Assembly: GCA_038209365.1 (NCBI GenBank)
Contig: JBBQXS010000019.1
Span: 1-64,000, forward strand
From: DASQHW01 sp038209365
GTDB taxonomy: Bacteria; Actinomycetota; Acidimicrobiia; IMCC26256; PALSA-610
Direction of reading: 5' to 3'
Length of the DNA stretch: 64,000 nt
Made by a program: the position numbers and the translations under genes
The notes under the pieces: generated by a model
What the model was told of the DNA's origin: nothing
Database searches by the model: none
The model's input: only the letters and a program-made list of their open reading frames with translations
Shown here: positions 44,665-52,976 of the stretch, piece after piece
Layout of the letters: each line of letters starts with the position of its first letter
Numbering within the stretch: the stretch's first letter is position 1

Positions 44665-45497
44665 GCGGATCGCTGGAGCTCGCGCAAGTCGCGGAAGCCG
44701 ATCAAGTACGCGCCGGCGCGCTCGACCAAGTCCGCGAATGCTGGGTCGCGCGTGAGCATGACATGGTCCTCCACGCGGTTCGCCCAGTCGGGGTGCGACG
44801 CGCGCAATTCGTCGGTGTCGAGCGCCGGATGGAGGTACATCTCGGTGACCCCCGACCGGAGATCGAACAGCGCCCTTTCGATCGCGCGTCGCGACCCCAC
44901 TCCGGTGTGCACGAAATGGTCGGGGTAGACGATGCCCTCGGCCGCCGCGAGCTGCCGGTAGGGGAACCCGACCAGACGCTCGGCGCGCGTCCCGGCCATA
45001 CGCAACGGCAGCCGGAAGTCGATTGCCATCTCGAGGTACACGTCGAAGAATTCGGCACGCAGCTGCAGCGTTCCCATGTGCGCGTCGAGGTGTGAGACGT
45101 CGAAGCCCCAATAGATCGCCCGTTCGATCTGAGCCCGGCACTCCTTACGGACCTCGTCGAGGTCGGCGTGGTCCCACACGTCCTCGACCGTGCGCGGGAA
45201 CCCGCCGTCGCCGTCGAGGAGGCTCGGCGAGTGGGTGATCGGACCCCAGCGGTACGTCTCCCATTCGGAGTTCAACGTGAGGTGCACGCCGACGTCCTCG
45301 CCCCGGTACATCGCGGCGGCGTCTCTCGCCCACGGACACGGCACCATGAGCGTCGAGCTCGTGGCCAGGCCGTCGCGCAGCGCCTCGTAGATCGCGACGT
45401 TCGCCGAACGCGACGAGCCGAGATCGTCGCAGTTCACGATCACCAACTTGGCGTCCGCGGCGTATCCCAGCTGCTCCGCAAGTGTCGACGAGGCCAA
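44661..45497 (-). CDS. ChbG/HpnK (YdjC-like) carbohydrate deacetylase
   Basis: 278-residue deacetylase that removes acetyl groups from amino sugars or related lipids. LVIVNCDDLGSS carries the Asp pair for the metal. DVSHLDAHMGT and VGVHLTLNSEW give the metal histidines. The start appears to be TTG 45497, supported by family-typical LGYAADAKLVIVN close to the N-terminus. It lies 15 bp after the LLM oxidoreductase and overlaps the GNAT gene. Confidence 0.85.
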   Translation of the reverse strand: MASSTLAEQLGYAADAKLVIVNCDDLGSSRSANVAIYEALRDGLATSSTLMVPCPWARDAAAMYRGEDVGVHLTLNSEWETYRWGPITHSPSLLDGDGGFPRTVEDVWDHADLDEVRKECRAQIERAIYWGFDVSHLDAHMGTLQLRAEFFDVYLEMAIDFRLPLRMAGTRAERLVGFPYRQLAAAEGIVYPDHFVHTGVGSRRAIERALFDLRSGVTEMYLHPALDTDELRASHPDWANRVEDHVMLTRDPAFADLVERAGAYLIGFRDLRELQRSA

Positions 45498-45512
45498 GGA
45501 ACTCTCGCCCCT

Positions 45513-46457
45513 CTACGCGAAGTTGGAGGTCAGCAACTTGCCGGCCCGCTCGACGGTTTCGGGATCGGTGAGCGGCATGTTGAAGATCAGGCAGTCGACA
45601 CCGGTCGCAACGAGCTCCTCGACCTGCTGTACGACCTCGTCGGCAGTGCCGAGCGTGAACTGCTCACCCAACGCGTCGCCGGCCATGCCGACCACGAACT
45701 CTCGGGTCCGGGCCGCTTCGTCGGCGTCCGCCGCGAGCATGAGCGTGCCGAGCCGGGTCGTGGTGATCTCCATCGGGTCGCGTCCGACGGCATCGCAGTG
45801 GCCGCGCAGCACATCGAGGCGGTGCCGGAGCGTTTCGGGACCGCCGCTGACGTTGCACATGGCGGCGTACTGCGCAACGAGACGGAGTGTGCGCTTCTCG
45901 CCGCTCCCGCCGATCATGATCGGCACGCCGCCGGCCTGGACCGGCGCCGGGACATTGCGGGCGTCCTTGGTGCGGTAGTAGCGGCCCTCGAACGTCGGTC
46001 GCTCGTCTTGCAACAACGCGCGGCAAATCTGCACCGCCTCCTCGAGCCGGTCGAGGCGTTCCCGCACGCCCGGGAAGTCGAAGCCCATTCCCTCGTGTTC
46101 GGGTTCGTACCACCCCGCGCCGATTCCGAGGATCGCGCGTCCGTGTGAAATCACGTCGAGGGTGGTGACGAGCTTCGCGACGAGCGCCGGGTTCCGATAC
46201 GTCACGCCGGTGACGAGCGTGCCGAGCTGCACGCGCTCGGTGCGGGCCGCGAGTGCCCCCAGCAACGTGTACGCCTCGAGGATCGGCTCATCCGGACCGC
46301 CGAGAGGGGGCAGCTGCCAGAAGTGGTCCATCACCCACACCGATGCGAACCCGCCGCGCTCGGCCGCCTGCGCGTGCTCCAGCGTGCGGTCGAACATCTC
46401 GGCGTCGGTCGCGCCCGCATGTCGGAAGCCCGGAATCTGGAATCCGAATATCGTCAT
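45513..46457 (-). CDS. LLM-class F420-dependent oxidoreductase
   Basis: 314-residue luciferase-like TIM-barrel protein. Features are VWVMDHFWQLPPLG, LGTLVTGVTYRNPALVAK, ILGIGAGWYEPEHEGMG and VPIMIGGSGEKRTLRL, the family's F420-binding pattern. Hydride acceptor unknown. ATG 46457 has a TAGCGT box 7 nt upstream on the minus strand, suggesting its own leaderless promoter even though it follows two minus-strand genes. Confidence 0.88.
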   Translation of the reverse strand: MTIFGFQIPGFRHAGATDAEMFDRTLEHAQAAERGGFASVWVMDHFWQLPPLGGPDEPILEAYTLLGALAARTERVQLGTLVTGVTYRNPALVAKLVTTLDVISHGRAILGIGAGWYEPEHEGMGFDFPGVRERLDRLEEAVQICRALLQDERPTFEGRYYRTKDARNVPAPVQAGGVPIMIGGSGEKRTLRLVAQYAAMCNVSGGPETLRHRLDVLRGHCDAVGRDPMEITTTRLGTLMLAADADEAARTREFVVGMAGDALGEQFTLGTADEVVQQVEELVATGVDCLIFNMPLTDPETVERAGKLLTSNFA

Positions 46458-46480
46458 GACTCGACGCTAGTCACAGCTCG

Positions 46481-46930
46481 TCACCCTTGCGACCGACGAC
46501 CGAGCGCGTCTCGTGCCGATTGTGCGAAGCGGCGCAGACGCGCACCGCGGACTGCTTCGACCTCGACGACCTGACCGTTGACCAACGCGAACGCGACGCT
46601 GGTCACCAAACCCTGGCGAACGGCCGCTACGTCGAAGATCCGTGCGAGCTCGACGCTGCCCTCGATGGTCGACGGTCGTCCGGTCATGAACGTCGTCCGG
46701 CACACGAGGAGGCGCCGGTCGGTCACTGCGAGGAACATCTCGGGCCCCGCGGTCGGGAAGCCGGCAGCCTCCACGGCATGGCGCCAGTCCTCGTATGCGC
46801 GCTGGCGCATCCGCGCGGAGCCCAAGGCGAACGTCGCGCGCGCACTGGTCGCGGCGGCGCCCCGGAAGCTTGCGTGGGCGGCGGCGTACAGCTGCTCGTC
46901 CGGTTCGAGCTCGAGTGAGGACCGTCGCAC
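46481..46930 (-). CDS. Small PH-like domain protein of unknown function
   Basis: 149 residues. The middle FLAVTDRRLLVCRTTFMTG is typical of bacterial PH-like domains, where TDRRLL forms a beta turn. No signal or membrane segment. GTG 46930 lies 1 bp after the stop of the thiolase gene, so it is co-transcribed with it. Confidence 0.65.
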   Translation of the reverse strand: MRRSSLELEPDEQLYAAAHASFRGAAATSARATFALGSARMRQRAYEDWRHAVEAAGFPTAGPEMFLAVTDRRLLVCRTTFMTGRPSTIEGSVELARIFDVAAVRQGLVTSVAFALVNGQVVEVEAVRGARLRRFAQSARDALGRRSQG

Positions 46931-46931
46931 C

Positions 46932-48119
46932 TCAGACGCGCTCGATGACGGTGCCCGTCCCGAGGCCACCGCCGCAACACATCGTCACGAGCGCATACTG
47001 GCCGTCGACGCGCTCCAGCTCGTGCAGCGCCGTCGTGACCAATCGCGCGCCGGTCGCCCCCACGGGATGCCCGAGGGCGATCGCCCCGCCGTTCGGATTG
47101 ACCTTCGCCATGTCGGGTTTCACTTCGCGTTCCCACGCGAGCACGACCGAAGCGAAGGCCTCGTTGATCTCGATCACATCGAAGTCGTCGACGCGAAGAC
47201 CGGTGCGCTCGGTGATCCGGCGCGTCGCGTCGATCGGACCGGTGAGCATCAACACGGGGTCGACGCCGACGAGACACTGATCGAGGAGCCGGGCGCGGGG
47301 CTTCATGCCGAGAGCGCGCGCACGCGCGGCGGTCATCATGAGCACTGCCGCGGCGCCATCGGTGATCTGCGAGGACGAGCCGGCGGTGTGCACACCGTGC
47401 TCGCGAGCGACGGGCTTCAGCTTGGCGAGCGCCTCGAGCGACGTCTCGCGCAGACCCTCGTCTCGGGCCACGCGGTGCGCCGTCCCCGTGGGCTTGCCGT
47501 CCTCGCCGAGATCGGGCGCGTCCACGGGGAGCACCTCGCGCTCGAACCGCCCTTCCGCCCACGCGTGTTGGGCGCGCTGTTGCGACTCGAGGCCGAACCG
47601 GTCGCAGTCGTCGCGGGTGACGCCCCACTTCTCGGCGATGCGCTCGGCGCCTTCGAATTGACTCGTCACTTCGTAGCGCTCGAAGTACGACTTGGGCGTC
47701 GGGCGCCCGAACTCTCCGCGAATCGCCGCACCGAGCGGGACACGGCTCATCGACTCGACGCCGCACGAGAGCGCGACGTCGACCACGCCTGCGCGCACCA
47801 TGGACGCGGCGAGGTTCGTCGCCTGCTGCGACGAGCCGCATTGACTGTCGACTGTTGTCGCCGCAACCTCGAGCGGCAAACCGGCAGAAAGCCACGCCGT
47901 ACGCGCGATGTTGAACGTCTGTTCGCCGACCTGGCTGACGCATCCTCCGACGACCTGTCCGACGTCTCGCGCGTCGATGCCCGACCGTTCGATCGCCGCT
48001 CGCTGTACCGTGCCGAGGAGCTCGGCCGGATGCACCGTCGCGAGACCCGCATTGCGGCGGCCGAGCGGTGAGCGCACCGCTTCGACGATGACGACGTCGT
48101 GGTCGGCGAGAGCGGCCAA
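46932..48119 (-). CDS. Acetyl-CoA C-acetyltransferase (thiolase)
   Basis: Cleaves 3-ketoacyl-CoA or condenses acetyl-CoA in fatty-acid and sterol breakdown. The 395 residues have the acyl-Cys in VDSQCGSSQQA (near residue 86), the His region INEAFASV, and the C-terminal NPNGGAIALGHPVGATGAR with CCGGGLGTG. No ATG or GTG is in place, but TTG 48119 has GAGGAG 5-6 nt before it and gives the usual N-terminus. It heads a minus-strand run with a PH-like protein, LLM oxidoreductase, ChbG-like deacetylase and GNAT. Confidence 0.92.
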   Translation of the reverse strand: MAALADHDVVIVEAVRSPLGRRNAGLATVHPAELLGTVQRAAIERSGIDARDVGQVVGGCVSQVGEQTFNIARTAWLSAGLPLEVAATTVDSQCGSSQQATNLAASMVRAGVVDVALSCGVESMSRVPLGAAIRGEFGRPTPKSYFERYEVTSQFEGAERIAEKWGVTRDDCDRFGLESQQRAQHAWAEGRFEREVLPVDAPDLGEDGKPTGTAHRVARDEGLRETSLEALAKLKPVAREHGVHTAGSSSQITDGAAAVLMMTAARARALGMKPRARLLDQCLVGVDPVLMLTGPIDATRRITERTGLRVDDFDVIEINEAFASVVLAWEREVKPDMAKVNPNGGAIALGHPVGATGARLVTTALHELERVDGQYALVTMCCGGGLGTGTVIERV

Positions 48120-48201
48120 CGTAACTCCTCGGATCGCTTCTGCGTCGGAGCGATCGTAGTGGTGACCGAGCCGGTCACGCCTGGGATGGAAGGATGGACC
48201 C

Positions 48202-48846
48202 GTGCGCTTCTCTTCGATGATTGCTGCCGCGTGCTGTGTCGTGCTCTCGCTCGCGAGCTGCGGCGGTGACAACAAGGGCACCACGCCGAACGCAACCGTC
48301 GACGTGAATGCGTCGACCACCGTGCCTTCGTCGTCGACCCCGTCGAGCAGCCCATCCGTGACCGACGTGTTCCCGACCCAGCCCCTCCCGTGCCAGTCGG
48401 TGCCGGTGCCGAGCACGCCCGTGACGAGCCCGGCGCCGTCCGGAGCAGTGCTCCTCACGAACGTGCAGCGCAAGGGTGATTCGTGCGTCGATCACGTGGT
48501 CTTCGCGTTCACGAGCAAGACGTCGGACCCGCCCGGTTATTCGATCACCTACGGGAAGCCGCCGTTCACGCAGGACGCGTCGGGCCAGAGCGTCACGATC
48601 AAGGGCAGTGCCTTCATCGTCGTGAAGGTGTCACCCGGATACGGCTACGACTTCGAGAACGGCAGGCCGACGTACACGGGGAGCAAGCACATCACCCCGG
48701 CGGATGCGAACCACGTGACGGAGATCGTCGAGACCGGTGATTTCGAGGGTGTGCTCACGTGGGTGATCGGTCTCGACAGCAAGCGCGCGTTCACCGTCCA
48801 GGCGACGGGGAGTCCGCAGACGCAGCTCGTCGTCACTGTCGCCTGA
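48202..48846 (+). CDS. Secreted lipoprotein with AMIN-like domain
   Basis: 214 residues. The signal peptide ends in a lipobox LASC (Cys 20), followed by a Ser/Thr/Pro linker. The C-terminal 130 residues have alternating strands (CVDHVVFAFTSK, YGYDFENGRP) like small cell-surface beta domains. GTG 48202 has GGAAGGA about 7 nt before it. It is divergent from the thiolase gene. Function unknown; surface location is the firm part. Confidence 0.8.
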   Translation: MRFSSMIAAACCVVLSLASCGGDNKGTTPNATVDVNASTTVPSSSTPSSSPSVTDVFPTQPLPCQSVPVPSTPVTSPAPSGAVLLTNVQRKGDSCVDHVVFAFTSKTSDPPGYSITYGKPPFTQDASGQSVTIKGSAFIVVKVSPGYGYDFENGRPTYTGSKHITPADANHVTEIVETGDFEGVLTWVIGLDSKRAFTVQATGSPQTQLVVTVA

Positions 48847-48855
48847 CGCACATCC

Positions 48856-49848
48856 TCAGCGGCAGTCGAGGATGACCTTGCCGAACGTCGCGTCGGACGC
48901 GAGCAGGTCGTATGCCTCGCCCGCGCGCTCGAGCGGCACGACGGCGTGCACGACGGGGGCGACCCGGCCGTCGGCGAGGAGGGGCACGACATCGCGCACG
49001 AACGCGCCGGTCGCCGCGGCCTTCTCCTCGGCGTCGCGCGGCCGAAGGACAGTGCCGATGAGGCGGAGGCGCTTCGCGAGCATCACGTGGACCGGGAGCG
49101 TCGCACGCGGCCCCGCGATCGCGCCGATACACACGATCCGGCCCTTGGTCGCGGCGGCGGCCACATCGACTTCGACGTATGCGCCGCCGACGAGATCGAG
49201 CGTCACGTGCGCGCCCTCTCCGGTCGCTTCGATGATCGACCAGGCGAGCGCGTCGACATCGAGTGTGCCGTCGTCATTCGTCGGGGGGACGACGCCGTCG
49301 TCGAGGCCGAGCGGCCGGCACCGCTCGACCTTGCCGGCGGTACGAGCGGTCCCGAAGACGCGCGCGCCGAACGCGCGGGCGAGCTGTACCGCCGCGGTAC
49401 CGACTCCCGAGCCGACGGCGTGCACGAGGACCCATTCGCCCGCATGGAGGCATGCCAGCGTGACCATGGCATCGTGCGCGGTGATGAACGCCTCCGGCAC
49501 GCCGCCCATCTGGACGAGATCGAGGCCGGGCGGCACCGACGCGCAGTGCGACGCGTGCACGACGACGTACTCCGCCTGGGCGCCACCGGCGATGACCCCG
49601 AACACGCGGTCACCGGGAGCGAGCCCGTCCACCGCCGATCCGACCCCGGTGACCTCGCCGGCGAACTCGAGGCCCGGGACGTCGGCCGGCACGCCCGGTG
49701 GTGGTGGATAGCGGCCGGCGCGTTGCAGGAGGTCGGCCCGGTTGAGGCCTGCTCCGTGGACCCGAACGAGGGCCTGATCGGCCTCGGGGGTCGGTACTGG
49801 CCGCTCGACGACGGCCAGGTCGCCTTGCACGATGGCCAGCGCGCGCAC
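48856..49848 (-). CDS. Zinc-independent MDR-family quinone oxidoreductase
   Basis: 330-residue NAD(P)H-dependent reductase of the zeta-crystallin/PIG3 group. GLNRADLLQRAGRYPPPPG is the PIG3-type N-terminal pattern, VLVHAVGSGVGTAAVQLA the nucleotide-binding loop, and GARVFGTARTAGKVE the Rossmann continuation. The catalytic and structural zinc ligands of alcohol dehydrogenases are absent. Substrate probably quinones or enones. Confidence 0.9.
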   Translation of the reverse strand: MRALAIVQGDLAVVERPVPTPEADQALVRVHGAGLNRADLLQRAGRYPPPPGVPADVPGLEFAGEVTGVGSAVDGLAPGDRVFGVIAGGAQAEYVVVHASHCASVPPGLDLVQMGGVPEAFITAHDAMVTLACLHAGEWVLVHAVGSGVGTAAVQLARAFGARVFGTARTAGKVERCRPLGLDDGVVPPTNDDGTLDVDALAWSIIEATGEGAHVTLDLVGGAYVEVDVAAAATKGRIVCIGAIAGPRATLPVHVMLAKRLRLIGTVLRPRDAEEKAAATGAFVRDVVPLLADGRVAPVVHAVVPLERAGEAYDLLASDATFGKVILDCR

Positions 49849-49920
49849 CGCGCGACGCTAGCCCCACCGGCGCTCCGTGGCGGGAGAAAGGCGCCGGTTC
49901 GGGGCATTCTCCGCCGTCGG

Positions 49921-49926
49921 TACCCT
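49921..49926 (+). promoter_or_regulatory. -10 element of a probable leaderless promoter
   Basis: TACCCT ends 8 nt before ATG 49934 and decides this start over the in-frame GTG at 49877. Confidence 0.45.
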
Positions 49927-49933
49927 CGTGCTC

Positions 49934-50284
49934 ATGGCCGGTGGGCTCTCGATCATGGACGACGACGGGAACGAGGTCGTGCTCGACGACTGCGAGGCCG
50001 ACAGCCTCCTCGCAGTGACGTGCCGCCTCGACGCGGCGACGGTGTCGGCGTGCCCGGACTGCCGCTCGCGTGTGCTCGCGACCGTTGCTCTTCTCGACGT
50101 GCTCGACGCGGCGCCTCCGCACGCTCGGGGCGGTGAGCTGGTCGAGCTCGCGGACGATGCACCGACGCTGCACCTGTACGTCGTCGACGTCGGGAGCGAG
50201 TGCGAACATCTGCGCTGGCGCGACCCGCTCTTCGACGAGTGGTACGAGATCGCCGAAGCTGCCGGGCCGCACGCCCGGCAGTGA
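49934..50284 (+). CDS. Small acidic protein of unknown function
   Basis: 116 residues with an acidic N-terminus (MDDDGNEVVLDDCEAD) and one CPDC pair in SACPDCRSRVLATVALLD. A metal- or redox-active pair is possible. ATG 49934 is favoured from a -10 box; a longer version from GTG 49877 adds 19 residues. It is convergent with the WS/DGAT gene. No family recognised. Confidence 0.6.
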   Translation: MAGGLSIMDDDGNEVVLDDCEADSLLAVTCRLDAATVSACPDCRSRVLATVALLDVLDAAPPHARGGELVELADDAPTLHLYVVDVGSECEHLRWRDPLFDEWYEIAEAAGPHARQ

Positions 50285-50287
50285 CGA

Positions 50288-51667
50288 TCAGGCGTAGCGG
50301 ACCAGTTCGGCGTACGCGTCGCGCAGGTCGACGAGGAACGCCTCGGGGTCGACGACCGCGGCCGGGTCGATGTTGCATCCCAGATGCAGCTCGTCGCAAT
50401 AGCTCAGCATCGTGACATTCAGCGGGCTGCCGGTGCGCGGTCCGAACGGATAGTTCGCGAGGATGCGGGAACCGGCGAGATACAGTGGCTGCGGGCTGCC
50501 GCGCAGGTTCGACGCCGCGAAGTCGATCGTGCGCGTCTGCGAGCGCGTGAACGACACGAGCAGCGAGGTCGGCAGGCCGGAGACCAACCCGGCGAGGCCC
50601 GCGGCCGCGGTCACGGCGCTCTCGCCCTTCGCGGTCTGCAGCCGGTCGTGCATCTCCTTGAACAGGGCCGCGACGTCGTGGGCCGGTTGGATCGGTACGA
50701 GGACTCGCACCGGCGCGAAGGCGTTCGTCGTTTCGCGGTCACCGCGCTGGCGGGTGCTCACGGGCATCGCGACGCGCAGCTCCTCGACGTCGGAGCCGAA
50801 GCGTTGGTGGTAACGACCGAGCGCACTCGCGAGACCCGTGACGAAGGCATCGTTGACGCTCCCGCCGAGACTTCGCGCCGCGGCGCGCATTTCGCCGAGC
50901 AGGAGCCGATGCACCTCGAATCGGCGGCGTAGCGATCGGTCGGTCAGCACGTCGGAGCGGGCCGGGTCCGAGACGAGCGTCTGGCGTTGCAGCGAGCCGA
51001 CGAATCGGGCTGCTTCACCGGCTCGTGACGGCAGGTCGAGCGGATGGGCCAATGCCTGCCCGGCCGTGCCGATCGCGTTCCGGAGGGCGCTGATCTGGCG
51101 GGCGGCCGCGTCGGAGATCGCGTGTCTCGTGACGTCGAGCGGGGTGTCGTGGCGGGCCGCATCCGGCGACTCGGCGTCGTCCGGCGCGCCCGACGGATCG
51201 GGATCGCGTTCGAAATCCACCATCGCGAGGGAAAGTCGCAACCCGCCCACGCCGTCGGTGATCGCGTGATGCACCTTCTGCAGCAACGCGGCGCGCCCGT
51301 CGGCCATCCCGTCGATGATCGTGAATTCCCACAGCGGGCGCGCGCGGTCGAGTGATTGCTCGGAGAGCGAACCGCACAGGTCGAGGAACGCGCGCTCGTC
51401 GGCGGGCGGAGGGACGCCGACAACGCGGACGTGCGTCTCGACGTCGAGGTTCGGGTCGTCGGCGAACTCGGGCGGCACGAGGCGCAACGGCGCGCCGATC
51501 ACGCGCTGGCGAAGGCGTGGAATCGCCGCGAGCGCGCGTTCCATCGTCGCGCGAATGCGTTCGTTGCTCGGCCGCCGGTCGAGGATCGTGAGGTTGCAGA
51601 AGTCGGATCGGAGCGCCGGATCCTTCTCGACGGCCCACATGATCGCTTCCGTATCGCTCATACGCAT
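50288..51667 (-). CDS. Wax ester synthase / diacylglycerol acyltransferase (WS/DGAT)
   Basis: 459 residues, the normal length. The catalytic HHxxxDG motif is HHAITDG (near residue 133). PLWEFTIIDGMADGRAAL precedes it, and SNLRGSPQPLYLAGSRI and LNVTMLSYCDELHLG are later family blocks. The enzyme makes triacylglycerol or wax ester from acyl-CoA for storage, common in actinobacteria. Starts at 51667 near the DsbA-like gene on the same strand. Confidence 0.92.
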   Translation of the reverse strand: MRMSDTEAIMWAVEKDPALRSDFCNLTILDRRPSNERIRATMERALAAIPRLRQRVIGAPLRLVPPEFADDPNLDVETHVRVVGVPPPADERAFLDLCGSLSEQSLDRARPLWEFTIIDGMADGRAALLQKVHHAITDGVGGLRLSLAMVDFERDPDPSGAPDDAESPDAARHDTPLDVTRHAISDAAARQISALRNAIGTAGQALAHPLDLPSRAGEAARFVGSLQRQTLVSDPARSDVLTDRSLRRRFEVHRLLLGEMRAAARSLGGSVNDAFVTGLASALGRYHQRFGSDVEELRVAMPVSTRQRGDRETTNAFAPVRVLVPIQPAHDVAALFKEMHDRLQTAKGESAVTAAAGLAGLVSGLPTSLLVSFTRSQTRTIDFAASNLRGSPQPLYLAGSRILANYPFGPRTGSPLNVTMLSYCDELHLGCNIDPAAVVDPEAFLVDLRDAYAELVRYA

Positions 51668-51708
51668 GAGAGAAAACTATGCGCGACGCGTCGGCGCGAC
51701 CCAGAAAA

Positions 51709-52296
51709 CTAGCGAGGGACGCTGGTCTGCTTGAACTCGTTCAGGTCGGCCCACGCGAACAGGTCGAGGGTCCGGTCGATGTCTTCGGGGTTCTTGCGGT
51801 CCATGAAGCGAACGAACACGGCCCGGTCCTCGACGACGAACGTCGGCACGCCGAACATCGCGTGCCGTTTCACGGCTTCGGTGTGCTCCTGCGCCAGCTT
51901 CTCCAACGGCCGCCCGGAAGCCACCTCGGCCTCGAGGGCGTCGACGTCGAGCCCGACCGACTTCGCGATGTCTCGCAGCACTTCCGGCTTGGCGATCTTC
52001 TGACCCTCGTCGTGACGGGCCGCGAACGCGGCGACGTGCCATGCATTGAAGGTGTCGGGGATCTTGTCACGCACCGCGATGCCCCAGAGCAGCGCGTTCA
52101 CGCCGGTGCCCCACGCCGAGGGCTCGCGTTCCCACACGGCGGGATCGCCCTCTTCGACGTGCACCTGGTCGAGCGAGAAGGGGACGAAGGTGACATCCCA
52201 GTCCCGGCCCGCCTCGAGACCGGCCACCACCGACTCGTGGGCGTTCCGGGCGAACGGGCAGCGGTAGTCGAAGCTCACTGCGAATTGACGGGCCAC
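51709..52296 (-). CDS. DsbA-family protein with single active-site cysteine
   Basis: 195-residue thioredoxin-fold protein of the DsbA/FrnE group. The usual CPxC is reduced to a single Cys in DYRCPFARNAH (near residue 13). The cis-Pro loop VPTFVVED is present, and the helical insert (70-140) is normal. A disulfide isomerase role is thus doubtful; a mycothiol- or glutathione-transferase-like role is possible. GTG 52296 has AAGGAGG 5 nt before it on the minus strand. Tandem 26-bp repeats lie directly upstream. Confidence 0.8.
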   Translation of the reverse strand: MARQFAVSFDYRCPFARNAHESVVAGLEAGRDWDVTFVPFSLDQVHVEEGDPAVWEREPSAWGTGVNALLWGIAVRDKIPDTFNAWHVAAFAARHDEGQKIAKPEVLRDIAKSVGLDVDALEAEVASGRPLEKLAQEHTEAVKRHAMFGVPTFVVEDRAVFVRFMDRKNPEDIDRTLDLFAWADLNEFKQTSVPR

Positions 52297-52317
52297 GCGG
52301 GCCTCCTTGATGCGACT

Positions 52318-52369
52318 GCACTTCTTTGGGGCAAATCTCCGGGGCACTTCTTTGGGGCAGTTCTCCGGG
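52318..52369. repeat. Two 26-bp tandem repeats
   Basis: Units 52318-52343 and 52344-52369 share GCACTTCTTTGGGGCA and CTCCGGG and differ at two bases. They lie upstream of the DsbA-like gene and downstream of the PAP2 stop (both minus strand). Possible operator or slipped duplication. Confidence 0.75.
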
Positions 52370-52390
52370 GCAACCTGCCCAGCATGGCCG

Positions 52391-52909
52391 TCATTCCCCG
52401 CCGTTCACAAAGGGTCGCATTGTGAACCCCAGGGCCAGGCCGAGCGCGGCGCCCGCGACGACGTCGGAGCCGTGGTGCAGGCGCACGTACACCCGGGTCG
52501 CGGCGACGGCCGCCGCGACCGCGTACCAGGGCCCGCCGCCGAGCAGCGTCGCCGCGCAGAAACCGGCGGTGGCGTGCCCGGACGGGAACGAGCTCGTGAT
52601 GGGGCGGCGCAGGCCGTGCCGGAAGGCGATCTGGGCGTAGTCGAACGGACGCACCCGGTTGAACAACGATTTCACCGGACCGTTGCTCACCGCGGCTTCG
52701 ACACCCATCGCGGCGGCGAACCGGGCTGCGCCGTCGAGGTCACCGCCGCGCAACAACGCGCGCGTCACGCCGCACGCGTGCCACAACAACCCGTGGTCCG
52801 CCGCGCTCGACAGCCGGTAGACGACACCGTCCATCGCCCGCGAGCGAATGCGGTCGACCGCCGTGTCGACCTCCTTGTCGAACGCGACGATCAGCTCGGC
52901 AACCCTCAC
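52391..52909 (-). CDS. PAP2-type phosphatase
   Basis: About 172 residues. The acid-phosphatase motifs are in order: KSLFNRVRPFDY, SSFPSGHATAGF with the catalytic His, and RVYVRLHHGSDVVAGAALG. Helical and membrane-associated; substrate may be phosphatidate, undecaprenyl or decaprenyl phosphate. GTG 52909 is a likely start, though longer in-frame options overlap the upstream nuclease gene. Same strand as that nuclease and closely spaced. Confidence 0.82.
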   Translation of the reverse strand: MRVAELIVAFDKEVDTAVDRIRSRAMDGVVYRLSSAADHGLLWHACGVTRALLRGGDLDGAARFAAAMGVEAAVSNGPVKSLFNRVRPFDYAQIAFRHGLRRPITSSFPSGHATAGFCAATLLGGGPWYAVAAAVAATRVYVRLHHGSDVVAGAALGLALGFTMRPFVNGGE

Positions 52910-52976
52910 CCACGCCCACCCGCTCCGAAGGCCGCTCGAGCCGCGCGCCGGCGCGCCTTCGCCGCCCTCGGGTGCG

